A stretch of DNA of 64,000 nucleotides from Lepus europaeus (GCF_033115175.1 NC_084837.1:67107266-67171265), one strand, 5' to 3'. Shown: positions 27,001 through 38,131, counted from the stretch's first letter. The notes: generated from the letters alone by a model not told the origin. Numbers and translations are program-made.

Positions 27001-28110
27001 CCCGACGGCTTCTTCAGGGGTCCGCCACAGCCGGATTCGCGCGCCCGGGACGCAACCGAAGGCTTCCTGAGCAGCCACTGACTGAAATCACCGATTTTGT
27101 GTGTCAGAAATGAAGAAGTCCTGTTTGAATTTTGGAGGCACGGTTCGGAGGCTGCGGTGGGGGAGGGGTCGGGAGGGCGCGCAGCGTGTGTGTGAGGGGA
27201 GGGCTGGGGGTCCCCAGCTGCGGGCCCGGGACCCTGAGGGGGCTGCGGGGGTTTGGCAGCTGCGCGGGTCTGAGGGGAGGAGCGAGGCGGGGGTGGGGGA
27301 AACCCACGACCACGTGGGGTAGGAATCAGAAGATGCTGGGAGGCCCGGGTGTGAGTGGGAAGCGGTAAGGGTGTGGACGCGAGGGCTGGGGGCGACGAGG
27401 AGTCGCAGCCTCCGAGGAGGGGCAGAGGAGTGAGCGGTCGGGGACAGGCACAGCGCCCTGGGCCCTCAGCACCACCTCCGGGTTATTCATCCACCGGGCA
27501 GGGCCTTGGCCAGGGGCCTGGGAGAGGGACCCCAGCTCCACAGGTCACGGGAACGGCGACTTCTGCGGCTTCCCCAGGCCCGGCTCCCTGGCTGGCTGCA
27601 CTTGCTCCTCAACCCGCTCGTTCTCTCCTGTCTGCAGAGAAACCTCGGCCCCTCCCCGCCAGGCCCCTGGGCTGCCTCGCCGGAGGTCCCTGATGAGGCC
27701 TCTGGCCCAGCGATTGCGCCGGCCGCTGCCCGGCTGCGCACCCCTGGGTGGGGTCGCGGGCGCGCCCCGGGCCGGCCCCGCCGGGCTCGCTCCCGCCCCT
27801 GCGCGCTCCTCTGGGGCGGTGGAGAAAGAGGCTCAGCGCCGGCGGCGGCAGGTGGGGCGCCCAGCGCGGGCTCCGGATGCTGGGGGCCGGGGCGGAGGGG
27901 CGCAGGGACCTCTGAATCAGGCACCGGGGACAAAAGCCCGGATTGGAGGCTTTGTCGAGATCTGCGGCGCAGATCCTCCGCCGAGGGTAAGTTCACACGA
28001 CTCCGTGGTGTCCCTGAAGGCAGAGTTGGGACCAGACGTGCAGCGGCCCCCAGGCCCTGCGGTCCCTCCGCCCCCGGCCGTGGCTGGGAGCACGTATCAC
28101 CGCTAGGATG
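27000..28110. promoter_or_regulatory. Orphan CpG-rich segment, left part
   Basis: CG dinucleotides are frequent here, densest at about 27690-27990 (runs such as GCGGGCGCGCCCCGGGCCGG). No known gene start is recognised. Within it a candidate exon at 27638-27986 has an acceptor (TTCTCTCCTGTCTGCAG ending 27637) and a donor (GAGG|GTAAGTTC). It could be an intergenic enhancer island, a lineage-specific lncRNA promoter, or a GC-rich patch without function. The long ORFs on both strands are expected from base composition. Confidence 0.5.
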
Positions 28111-28119
28111 CAGTGACGT

Positions 28120-28431
28120 GGGGTCGGTGCTGTGGTGTAGCGGGTAAAGCAGCAGCCTGCAGTGCCGGCATCCCATATGGCGCGGGTTAGAGTCCCGGCT
28201 GCTCCACTTCCGATCCAGCTCTCTGCTATGGCCTGGGAAGGCAGTGGAGGATGGCCCAAGTCCTTGGGCCCCTGCACCCGCATGGGAGACCTGGAAGAAG
28301 CTCCTGGCTCCTGCCTTCGGATCGGCCCAGCTCCAGCCCCGTCTATTTGGGGATTGAACCAGTAGATGGAAGACCTCTCTGTCTGCCTCTGTAACCCTGA
28401 CTTTCAAATAAATAAATAAATCTTTAAAAAA
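28120..28431 (+). mobile_element. CSINE splitting the CpG-rich segment
   Basis: The perfect duplication ATGCAGTGACGT (28108-28119 and 28432-28443) shows a clean insertion. Confidence 0.95.
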
Positions 28432-28529
28432 ATGCAGTGACGTAATTCAGAAGTGAATTGAGGATCTTGCTTTTAAAAACAGAACTTATTTTCTCCTCCG
28501 TTTTTATACTTTAGCTACTGATTTGCAAA

Positions 28530-29093
28530 ACTGAACATTAAACAGCTGCCAGAAGCAGTACCGGCTGGCCCCAGCAAACCCCCAGCACGGCCTGGGCCAC
28601 GGGAAAAGGAAGAGACCCCAACCCCCAAAGTCCAGGCTCTGGCGCACCGTCTCTCCCCGCCCAGCCGAGGCGCGCCATCCGCCTGCCATCAGAATCCCGG
28701 TGCAGAAGCAGAGGCGCGGCGGGCGGAGCCTGGCCCTGGGCGCCCCTCCCTGCCCCCAGCACATAGGCCCTGTGGGCCCGGCGCACCAGCCCCACGGCCG
28801 GCCGCAGAGCCAGGAAGCGCGGTGGAGCAACGTCCTTCCCCGCGGAGGTGCGACATCCTGCGAGGGCGGGAATTTCCACACCGCGCAGCCCCGCGGTTGC
28901 TCAGTCATCCCGAGGACGCACAAGAGGAGCACACAGGGGCCGGGGCCTCTCTGTCTCAGCCTCTCTCCCTCCCTGGCGGCCAGGGGCCTGCGCTGGGTCT
29001 GCGCAGAGGTGGATGGAGGAGTTTGGGGTGCGCGGGGTGGGGGTGGGGGTCGGTGCCACTCCACCGGGGGGCCATTTCTCAGCAGCCGGGAGT
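28530..29093. promoter_or_regulatory. Orphan CpG-rich segment, right part
   Basis: A second CpG-dense block with a G-rich patch (29036-29060) that could fold into G-quadruplexes. No exon or gene family is recognised. A 198-codon plus ORF and a 186-codon minus ORF overlap here and exclude each other as evidence. Confidence 0.45.
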
Positions 29094-29108
29094 GCGTTCT
29101 CGGATTCT

Positions 29109-30001
29109 TTTTTTTTTTAAAAAAACTTTTATTTAATGAATATAAATTTCCAAAGTACAGCTTATGGATTACAATGGCTTCCCCCCTCCCAAAACTTCCC
29201 TCCCACCCACAACCCTCCCCTTTCCTGCTCCCTCTCCCCTTCCATTCACATCAAGATTCATTTTCAATTCTTTTTATATACAGAAGATCAGTTTAGTATA
29301 TTAGTATATATTAAGTAAAGATTTCAACAGTTTGCCCCCACATAGCAACACAAAGTGAAAAAATACTGTTGGAGTACTAGTTATAGCATTAAATAACAGT
29401 GTACAGCACATTAAAGACAGAGATCCTACATGATATTTTTTAAAAATTAATTAATTTTTTTTTGACAGGCAGAGTGGACAGTGAGAGAGAGAGAGACAGA
29501 GAGAAAGGTCTTCCTTTTGCCGTTGGTTCACCCTCCAATGGCCGCTGCGGTTGGCGCGCTGCAACCGGACCGGCGCACCGCGCTGATCCGATGGCAGGAG
29601 CCAGGTGCTTCTCCTGGTCTCCCATGGGGTGCAGGGCCCAAGCACTTGGGCCATCCTCCACTGCACTCCCTGGCCACAGCAGAGAGCTGGCCTGGAAGAG
29701 GGGCAACCGGGATAGAATCCGGCGCCCCGACCGGGACTAGAACCCGGTGTGCCAGCGCTGCAAGGTGGAGGATTAGCCTTGTGAGCCGCGGCGCCAGCCA
29801 AAAAATTAATTAATTTTCTATGCCATTTCCAATTTAACACCAGGGTTTTTTTTTTTTTTCCATTTCCAATTATCTTTATATACAGAAGATAGATTCTGTA
29901 TATAATTAGTAAAGATCTCATCAGTTTGCACCCACACAGAAACACAAAGTGTAAAAATACTGTTTCAGTGCTAGTTATAGCATCACTTCACATTAGACAA
30001 C
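29109..30001 (-). mobile_element. LINE-1 3' end, composite, with SINE inside
   Basis: Complement of the lagomorph L1 3' UTR: A tail as T run (29108-29117), TTATTTAATGAATATAAATT, the pyrimidine tract, then TTCATTTTCAATTC. A second, similar L1 stretch resumes at about 29855-30000 after the CSINE. The whole block is flanked by GCGTTCTCGGATTCT (29094-29108) and GCGTTCTCAGATTCT (30002-30016), so it came in as one insertion. Confidence 0.85.
29458..29800 (-). mobile_element. CSINE nested in the L1
   Basis: Flanked by AAAAATTAATTAATTT at 29442-29457 and 29801-29816. It is younger than the L1 it interrupts. Confidence 0.95.
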
Positions 30002-30016
30002 GCGTTCTCAGATTCT

Positions 30017-31165
30017 GAAAGTCTTGGCGCTAGGTCTTGGGGGCATCCGAAGTAGCAACGCTTGGCTGTCTCAGGACATGGTCGTACTCTGGCTTGGGGT
30101 TCCTGCCGAGGACCCACTCACAGATACCCCGGCTGGCTCCTGCCCCAAGTTTGTGGACCCTGGAGAAAAGGGGTGGCCTTCTCACCACACCCCAAGGATG
30201 CCGGGGCCTCTTGGCTGATGCCCCTCGACTGTAGAGGGCCGGCTCCGCCCCCAGCAGGCGGCCCTTGGAAGACCCCCTTTCTGGGTAGAGGCCTTCAGTG
30301 TGGGGTTGATGTGTGCGCTCTCGTTCCTAAGCACAAGAACGCTGGCATCTTGGCCCTCATTCTTGGACTCCCTCCTGGAGAGGGGGCGCTGGCGCTGGGG
30401 AGGAGGAAGGCGCGCGGACCTTTGCTCTAACCCGAGTGGGGACCCAGCTCAAGGGGGTCCTCTGTTCTGAGTAAGTGGACACGGCGGGGAGGGCGGCGGG
30501 GGGGGGGGGGGAGGCTGCTGGCTGTCAGTCACTGGTCACACGCCATTCATGGGGCCGTGAGTGGGTCTGCTTCCCCGTTGGGTTTCGAGGCGCACCGGGC
30601 CCGTTTTAAGCAATCGCAAAATCCAATGAACGAAACCAAAATCAAAAAACAGGAATGAGGAGAGGACAGTTGAGTAATACTTAAAATTCCCTGGCCAGCT
30701 CCTGATCTACCCGGTGCTCAGAAGCCATGTGGTGTGGGTGGGGTGGGTGCCTGCCTCTTAGACACAGAGCAGATGTCCTAATGCCAGGCTTGGCCTTTAG
30801 TTCTTCATTGGCCCGCAGCTGACCGCCGAGAGCGTTTGCATGGATCCCATGTGCTGCCGCCTGGCTCCGGGCAGCCTCACCTGGGTGAGGTAAAGACCCC
30901 GTATTTCCTTTATTTTGAACACTTCTCCCCCAATATTAACATTTTTCCCACCAAGAGACCCTGCTCTAGCTGTAATTTCATCTGTTTACAATGGTTGAAA
31001 GTTTAATCTCATTTTAGCATTGTTTACTTGGAAAATATTTTGGGAGGTTTAACTGAAAATCAGACACAGCCACTGCAAGGCTGAAGTGCAAGGCTAGGGC
31101 GCCATCTCGTGGCACATTCTGAATATGACAATGTTGAGCCTCTTATAAAGCGGAAAATTAGCTGA
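30017..31165. other. Intergenic, no gene seen
   Basis: GC-rich at left with a 14-base G run at about 30498-30511. The 122-codon ORF at 30062-30430 has no family resemblance. Confidence 0.45.
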
Positions 31166-31181
31166 TTAAAAAAAGGTGGGA

Positions 31182-32969
31182 TTCTGGTTATTAATCCTTT
31201 ATCTGTTGCATAGTTTGCAAATATTTTTTTCCCATTCTGTCGGTTGCCTCTTCACTTTCCTGTTTCTTTTGCCGTACAGAAACTTCTCAATTTAATGTAA
31301 TCCCAATACAACCCAGCCATTCCACTCCTTGAAATTTACCCAAAGGAAATTAAATTGGCAAACAAAAAAGCAGTCTGCACCTTAATGTTTATTGCAACTC
31401 AATTCACAATAGCTAAGACCTGGAATCAACCTAAATACCCATCAACAGAAGACTGGATAAAGAAATTATGGGATATGTACTCTATAGAATGCTATACAGC
31501 AATAAAAAACAATGAAATCTGGTCATTTGCAACAAAATGGAGGAATCTGGAAAACATCATGCTGAGTGAAATAAGCCAGTCCCAAAGGGACAAATATCAT
31601 ATGCTCTCTCTGATCAGTGACAACTAACCGAGCACCAAAAAGGAAACCTGTTGAAGTGAAATGGACACTATGAAAAATGGTGACTTGATCAGCCCTTGCC
31701 CTGACTGTTGATGAACAACTTAATACTTTATCCCTTTTAGTATTTTTTTGTTCTACTTAATACTATTGGTTGAACTTTGTAATTAATACACAATTATTCT
31801 TAAGTGTTGAAACTTAACTGAAAAGTGATCCCTGTTAAATATAAGAGTGGGAATAAGAGAGGGAAGAGATGTACAGTTTGGGACATGCTTAATCAGACTT
31901 GCCCCAAGTGGTGGAGTTAGAAATGTGCCAGGGGATTCCAATACAATCCCCTCAAGATTGCATGTACCAATGCCATCTCACTAGTCCAAGTGATCAATTT
32001 CAATTCACAATTGATCACACTGAGAGGTCTAAGAGTCAAAGGGATCACATAAACAAGACTAGTGTCTGCGAATACTAACTGATAGAATCATAAAGGGAGA
32101 GAACAATCCAACATGGGAAGCAGGATACACAGCAGACTCATAGAATGGCAGATGTCCTAAATAGCACTCTGGCCTCAGAATCAGCCCTTAAGGCATTTGG
32201 ATCCAGCTAAAAAGCCCATGAGAGTATTTTAGGCATGGAAAGCCAAGACACTCTGGAAAAAAAATTACCTAAATGAAAGATCTCTGCGAGTGAGATCCCA
32301 GTGGAAAGAACAGGTCATGAAAGAAAGAGGTACCTTTCTCTGAAGGGAGGAGAGAACTTCCACTTTGACTATGACCTTGTCTAAATACGACCAGATCTCT
32401 GCGAGTGAGGTCCCAGTGGAAAGAACAGGTCATCAAAGAAAGAGGTACCTTTCTCTGAAGGGAGGAGAGAACTTCTGCTTTGACTATGACCTTGTCTAAA
32501 TATGACCAGAGTTGGCAAACTCAAAAGGCCTCCATAGCCTTGGCAACTCATGACAAGAGCCTAGGGTTATTACTGACACCATAAACAAGAGTGTCAATTT
32601 GTTAAGTCAACAACAGGAGTCACTGTGCACTTACTCCTCATGTAGGATCTCTGTCCTTAATATGCTGTACATTGTGATTTAATGCTATAACTAGTACTGA
32701 AACAGTATTTTTCACTTTGTGTTTCTGTGTGGGTGCAAATTGTTGAAAGCTTTACTTAATATATGCTAAATTGATCTTCAGTATATAAAGATAATTGAAA
32801 ATGAATCTTGATGTGAATAGAAGGGGAGAGGGAGCGGGAGAGGGGAGGGTTGTGGGTGGGAGGGAAGTTATGGGGGGGGGGGAGCCATTGTAATCCATAA
32901 GCTGTACTTTGGAAATTTATATTCATTAAATAAAAATTGAAAAAAAAATTTTAAAAATTTTAAAAAATT
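31182..32969 (+). mobile_element. LINE-1 3' half with inverted 5' end (twin priming)
   Basis: 31182-31305 is antisense ORF2 sequence (AGTTTGCAAATATTTTTTTC and CGGTTGCCTCTTCACTTTCC). From about 31307 the element turns to sense ORF2: the C-terminal words FIATQFTIAKTWNQPKYPST and YTAIKNNEIW end at TAA 31625-31627. The 3' UTR follows, with a duplicated 115-base block and a G-rich tract, ending ATTCATTAAATAAAAATTG plus an A-rich tail. The flanks AAAAAAAGGTGGGA and TAAAAAGGTGGGA form the target duplication. Confidence 0.88.
32278..32508 (+). repeat. Tandem 115-base duplication in the L1 3' UTR
   Basis: The word TCTCTGCGAGTGAG occurs at 32281 and 32396. The two units differ at only a few sites. Tandem blocks in the 3' UTR can be subfamily markers of L1. 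Confidence 0.85.
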
Positions 32970-33289
32970 TAAAAAGGTGGGAAAAGAAGTACGAGGAAAA
33001 ACACGTGTAATTGATAAAGGACTTGTGTCAGAATTTAAAGAAAATGTAGGAACGAATGCAAAACAATGTGAAAAGGCAAGGCAGGCTTATAGGAGCAGCT
33101 TGTAAAATTGTGAACTTATGAAAGATGTTCAACTTCTTATTCTTAGAGACTGTTGTGGGAGAAGGGGTGGAGAAAGATCCCAAAATGCTGTGGATTCTCC
33201 CCAGGACAGTGGAAGCCTGTATACGCTGAAAATAACTACACAGGTAATTCAGAATCTACCCATCAGGGGGCGGACTTCACTTTAGTTCT

Positions 33290-33610
33290 TTTAAATTTGT
33301 GCAACAGAAATGCAAATCAAAACCTCAATGAAACGCCACCACCTGGCCTCCAACGGAAAGACTGACAATGCCTAGGTGGCAAAATGTGGGTCAGTGGGTC
33401 CTCTCATTGCTGGACGGAGTACAAATTGGTACAACATTGGGAAATGTCCCCTATTATCTAAAAAAAAAAAAAAAAAGGAAAGGATTTTCTGTGACATAGA
33501 AACTTGCCTCCGTCATACATGCCCAACAAAAACGTGTTGCTCGTATACACTCACTAAGAGGCATACAAGATTATCACAGGAGCGTTATTGGCAATAGCCA
33601 AGAACTGGAT
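33290..33610 (+). mobile_element. Ancient LINE-1 ORF2 remnant
   Basis: Diverged ORF2 words appear in order: GAAATGCAAATCAAAACCTC, then ACAAATTGGTACAACATTGG, then GCAATAGCCAAGAACTGGA. Frames are broken. Confidence 0.6.
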
Positions 33611-33645
33611 CGGAATAGGAGCAGCTGGGACTTTACCCAGCACCT
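33603..33645 (-). mobile_element. Short inverted CSINE piece
   Basis: CTGGATCGGAATAGGAGCAG and the following bases are minus-strand SINE core. They are an inverted match to 33694-33741 in the next element. Confidence 0.6.
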
Positions 33646-33957
33646 TTATAGTGGGTAAAACTGCTGCCTTGCAGTGCTGGCATCCCTTATGGGTGCCGGT
33701 TAGAGTCCTGGCTGCTCCACTTCCAATCCAGCTCTCTGCCACGGCCTGGGAAAGTAGTAGAAGATGGCTCAAATCCTTGGGCCCCTGCACCCATGTGGGA
33801 GACCCAGAAGAGGCTCCTGGCTCCTGGTTTCCAATCGGTTCTGATCCGATCTGGCTGCTGCAGCCATCTGGGGAGTGATGCAGCAGATGGAAGACCTCTC
33901 TCTGCCTCTGCCTCTTTGTAACCCTGCCTTTCAAAGAAATAAATACATCTTTTAAAA
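33646..33957 (+). mobile_element. CSINE, head replaced
   Basis: Starts at GTGGGTAAAACTGCTGCCTT without the GGGGCCGGCG head; the rest runs normally to AAATAAATACATC and an A-rich tail. Confidence 0.85.
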
Positions 33958-34363
33958 ATACATTGAACACTTCCATTATAAAGTTTTCAAAGTTAGAGTT
34001 TGAAGAGTATAGTGGGTTATGCAGACAGGAGGGTGTAGGCAGATGGGCAGGAAGAATCACAGAGGCAGGAGGAAGGAAAGCAGGTACAAGTGGCAAACCG
34101 ATATCCAGTACACAGATATCTACCAGGGAGTGTTCCCTCCTGTCCCTGTCCCAAGATGTCTTGCTGAAGGCCACTGTTGTTTGGACTTTTTAAAAATTAT
34201 TTCCTTGGGGGCAAGTTTCCATGAGGGGAACAGCTATTTTAATGGTCTAATTTATAAATTTTGCCAGAAAGACTGTACCAATTGATAGTAACCTAAGAAC
34301 ATCTCAAAGTCAAGTTTTTCAATGCTTTTCCACAGTAGCTTTTTCAAACACCGTTAAAATCTT
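33958..34363. other. Intergenic, no gene seen
   Basis: AT-rich unique sequence. Confidence 0.5.
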
Positions 34364-34996
34364 ATTGGGGCAGACTACGGTGCAGCTGTTAAGAAGCCTC
34401 TCGGGGGCCGGTGCCGTGGCTTAACAGGCTAATCCTCCGCCTTGCGGTGCTGGCACACCAGGTTCTAGTCCCGGTTGGGGCGCTGGATTCTATCCCGGTT
34501 GCCCCTCTTCCAGGCCAGCTCTCTGCTATGGCCCGGGAAGGCAGTGGAGGATGGCCCAAGTGCTTGGGCCCGAGACCAGGAGAAGCACCTGGCTCCTGGC
34601 TTCGGATCAGCGCAATGAGCTGGCCGCAACAGCCATTGGAGGGTGAACCAACGGCAAAAAGGAAGACTTTTCTCTCTGTCTCTCTCTCTCTCACTATCCA
34701 CTCTGCCTGTCAAAAAAACACAAAAAACAAACAAAAAGAAGCCTCTCGGGGTGCCTGCACCCCATGTCAGGACACCCACGTCTGATTCCAGCTTCTTACT
34801 AATGTGCACCCTGGAAGGCAGCTGGCAGTGGCTCAAGTGCGTAAGTCCCTGCCACCCACATAGGAGAGACCCAGGGTGAGTCCCAGGCTCCAGGTTTCCA
34901 CCTGGCCCAGCACTGGCTGTTGCAGGCCTTTGGAGGGTGAATCAGTAGATGGGAGAATTCTGTCTCTGCCTGGCTTTCAAATATAATAAATAAGGA
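34364..34996 (+). mobile_element. Old CSINE interrupted by a young one
   Basis: The head TTGGGGCAGACTACGGTGCA lies at about 34363-34392 and the body resumes at 34752 (GCCTGCACCCCATGTCAGG), ending near TCAAATATAATAAATAAG. Confidence 0.75.
34407..34737 (+). mobile_element. CSINE, young, nested
   Basis: Target duplication GAAGCCTCTCGGGG (34393-34406 and 34738-34751). A short deletion near 34570 removes the usual GCACCCACATGG piece. Confidence 0.95.
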
Positions 34997-35203
34997 AATT
35001 ATTGATTTAACATTTGCAAGACAATACCTAAGTTGGATCCATTTATGATTCTCTAATGATTAGTGGAACTGAACATTTTCTTTGAAAATGTCTGAGCATA
35101 ACTTCCCCTCCTGCACCCTTCCCAAGCAGCTTGACACTTGCATTTTTGTCCAGTGAGAAGTCTGTTCTGTTTAGGGATCTGTGTTTGAACGTTCATATGT
35201 TTT

Positions 35204-35505
35204 TTTTTTTTTTTTTTGACAGGCAGAGTGGACAGTGAGAGACAGAGAGAAAGGTCTTCCTTTGCCGTTGGTTCACCCCACAATGGCTGCTATGGCTGGC
35301 ACACCGTGCTGATCCGAAGCCAGGAGCCAGGTGCTTCTCCTGGTCTCCATGTGGGTGCAGGGCCCAAGCACCTGGGCCATCCATAGCAGAGAGCTGGACA
35401 GGAAGAGGAGCAACCGGGACAGAATCCGGTGCCCCGACCGGGACTAGAACCCGGTGTGCCGGTGCTGCAGGTGGAGGATTAACCAAGTGAGCCACGGCGC
35501 CGGTC
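35204..35505 (-). mobile_element. CSINE, young
   Basis: Flanked by CATATGTTTT at 35194-35203 and 35506-35515. The core is slightly shortened near 35380. Confidence 0.93.
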
Positions 35506-35562
35506 CATATGTTTTATTAGTAAATTTGTACCTGTCTTGGTTGTCATAGTCTCTCCCGTTCT

Positions 35563-35912
35563 TTTTTTTTTTCCCCAAAGATTTTTTTATTTACTTGAGA
35601 GGCAGAGGCAGAGAGAGAGAGAGAGAGAGAGAGTGAGAGGGAGAGAGAGAGAGGTCTTCCACTTGCGGGTTCACTCCCTAAATGGCTGCAATGACTGGAG
35701 CTGGGCCAATTCGAAGCCAAGAGCCAGGAGCTTCTTCCTGGTCTCCCTTGCGGGTACAGGAACCTAAGGACTTGGGCCATCTTCTACTGCTTCCCCAGGC
35801 CGTAGCAGAGAGCTAGATCGTAAGTGGAGCAGCCGTGACTCCAACCCGCTCCATATCGGATGCCGGCACTGCAGGCGGCGGCTTTACCAGCTATGCCATG
35901 GTTCTGGGCCCC
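35563..35912 (-). mobile_element. CSINE
   Basis: Flanked by GTCTCTCCCGTTCT and GTCTCTCCCATTCT. It carries a long GA run (35610-35653). Confidence 0.93.
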
Positions 35913-35926
35913 GTCTCTCCCATTCT

Positions 35927-36640
35927 AATGGTTACTTTTTATTCTTCCTTTGATGAATTTCTTTTACATGTGTTCCTGTGGTTACTCTTCTCCATTTTGC
36001 ACTCTACCATTTTTCTGTTTCCTTAGTAAGTGACACGTATGCCTTACTGTGATACACATTCCGCCTACCCCACATTGCGATGTGCCTGTTTTCTTCTAAG
36101 CAGGGTTTCCGAGCTGATACCCTCTTACTTCTTTGGATGTTAAAATGTTTCTGAAGGGGTTCCATGGTTAAATACCTTTAGAAAACAATGAATCAGACAG
36201 AACCAAGCAGCTTCCTTTATGACGGTGCTTACCAGACCTTAGCTATGAAGATTTGTTCCTTGACCAGGGTATCTATTGAGCCCCTACTCCGAGGCACTCT
36301 AGCCTGGGAAGACAGCAGTGAACAAAAGGACCTCGTGCCTGCTGTGTGTTTCTGGGAGCCGACATCATACACAGGTTCTTCTCCGAGGTATCCGAGCTGA
36401 CTCCTCAGCACCGCCTATTCTGCACATTGTTCCACAGGACTTCGCGCCTGAGGCTTTGTCACAGCATGAAGTGAAAGACAGGAATCAGCCTCTGTTTTTC
36501 CTTATCAGCCCGTCCACATTCTTTGGTAGAATTTGACACAGGATTCTTCTTTGTGTGTTCTGTTCGTCTGCCTTAGATATTTTGTTTCCATTCTGAGCTG
36601 TGTCATCACACTGCATGAACTTTATCCAAAGAAGGAGAGC
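35927..36640. other. Intergenic with an L2-like remnant
   Basis: About 36260-36350 reads TATTGAGCCCCTACTCCGAG then GAAGACAGCAGTGAAC, like an L2 3' end. No exon is seen. Confidence 0.45.
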
Positions 36641-36644
36641 AGCC

Positions 36645-36938
36645 GGCGTTGTGGTACAGCGAACAAAACCGCCACCTCGCACACTGGCATCGCACATGAG
36701 CATTGGTTCTAGTCCCAGCTAATCCACTTCCCATCCAGCTCCCCGCTAATGCGCCTGGGCCCCTGCAACCCACATTGCAGACTCAGATGGAGTTTCTGGC
36801 TCCTGGCTTTGGCCTTGGCCCAGCCTTAGCCATTGTGGCCATTTGGGGAACGAACCACCAGATGGAAATGTCTCTCTGTGTCTGTCTCCCTCTCTTGTGA
36901 CACTCTGCCTTTCAAACAAATAAATACTTCTTAAAACA
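36645..36938 (+). mobile_element. CSINE
   Basis: GCCGGCGTTGTGGTACAGCG head, tail AAACAAATAAATAC. It is followed by a (CA)n-type stretch at 36939-36968. Confidence 0.88.
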
Positions 36939-36968
36939 TACACAGACACACACAGACACACACACAGA

Positions 36969-38060
36969 GCAAGGGGAACCTTTCGCTTTCCCCACCACTG
37001 GCTGTTGCTGAGATGAGGCAGTGCCCCAAGCCTCGGTCTCCCAGGCACTCCCCATGGGAGGCCCGACTGTGAGAGCTGAGGGTGTAGAGCCACTGGAAGC
37101 TCTGAGCCTCCATGGAGCCGCTGGCCACCGGGATGGGCACCCTGGGCTGGGGGACGAGTGGCAGGCAAACTGGGAGTTGTTGAGTGCTGGCAAGGTGCTT
37201 GTCACACTGACTGTTACCCAGGAGCCCACCCTGCAAATGTGGAAACTGAGGCAGCTCAGTCTTGACCAAGCCAGGTCCCAGATGTGGCTCTTGCCCTCCA
37301 CTCTGTGGCAGCCACCCCCAGCACTGCCACCCTGTGTGTGTGGACCATCTCCCTCTCTCTCTCTCTCCGCCATTCTCTGGCTTGATGTTTCGTTGCTTTC
37401 ATAGCTCAGGCCGTGCTTGGGGATGCACGGGGACACAGGATGCCCAGAAAGACAGGGAACGTGGGTTTCCACTGCAGTCCTCCCTCCTGGGTCCTCCTGG
37501 TGGCCGTGAGAGTGGCCCCAGGGGCCCCCGCTATGCCACAATGCCAGCCCCTCTCCAGTGATTCTGTATCAGAGAGAACCTGTCACTGCGTGTCTTCATC
37601 CACTGAGCCAAGATTTACTGAGGCCACTTGCTACCAGGCATTGTACTGGATACTAAGGATGGGAAGCCAGGCCTGGACTTGTCCTTGGGGTGTTTGCCGT
37701 CTAGGGGACTCGGATTAGCTGGGCTGTGGTGTAAGCATTGAAGTCCGAGAGACATGGGAGAAACAAGCCAGTGTGATTCTAACCTGGAGTCCTTCAGGTC
37801 TGTGTAGGCTGCTGAGATGGTCCCAAGAGGGACGCTGGGTTGGGTGGGGGATCAGGGCTCTTCCTACCGAGGCCACTTGTGAAACTGAAAATGAGAAGCG
37901 GGTTTAGGGGTGGGGGTGGTGGCTTTAGAGTACAGGACGTGGTTGGTAGTGAACTTGAGTTTCAGGTGGGTGGGGGAGGCATTTGTTGTGAGAGGGGAGG
38001 ATGAGGACAAACACTGCCAGCACTAGCTGTGCTTGTCCTGGGGACGTGGTGTGGGAACTC
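36969..38060. other. Intergenic, no gene seen
   Basis: GC-moderate. An L2-like word set lies at about 37600-37700. The 209-codon minus ORF (36912-37541) lacks family resemblance. Confidence 0.45.
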
Positions 38061-38061
38061 T

Positions 38062-38112
<51 letters not shown>

Positions 38113-38131
38113 GCGGGGTGGGGGGGGGGGA
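38061..38131. repeat. Compound (TG)n(AG)n microsatellite with G run
   Basis: (TG)n at 38061-38086, (GA)n to 38112, then a G-rich run to about 38131: three low-complexity blocks back to back. Confidence 0.95.

Noticed and set aside
27506-28147. 213-codon plus-strand ORF, and a 306-codon minus ORF at 27487-28407
   Set aside because: Both run into the CSINE, overlap each other in GC-rich DNA where stops are rare, and show no domain. I keep only the splice-bounded 27638-27986 segment as a weak candidate.
28504-29064. 186-codon minus ORF and overlapping 198-codon plus ORF
   Set aside because: Mutually overlapping open frames caused by GC-rich composition.
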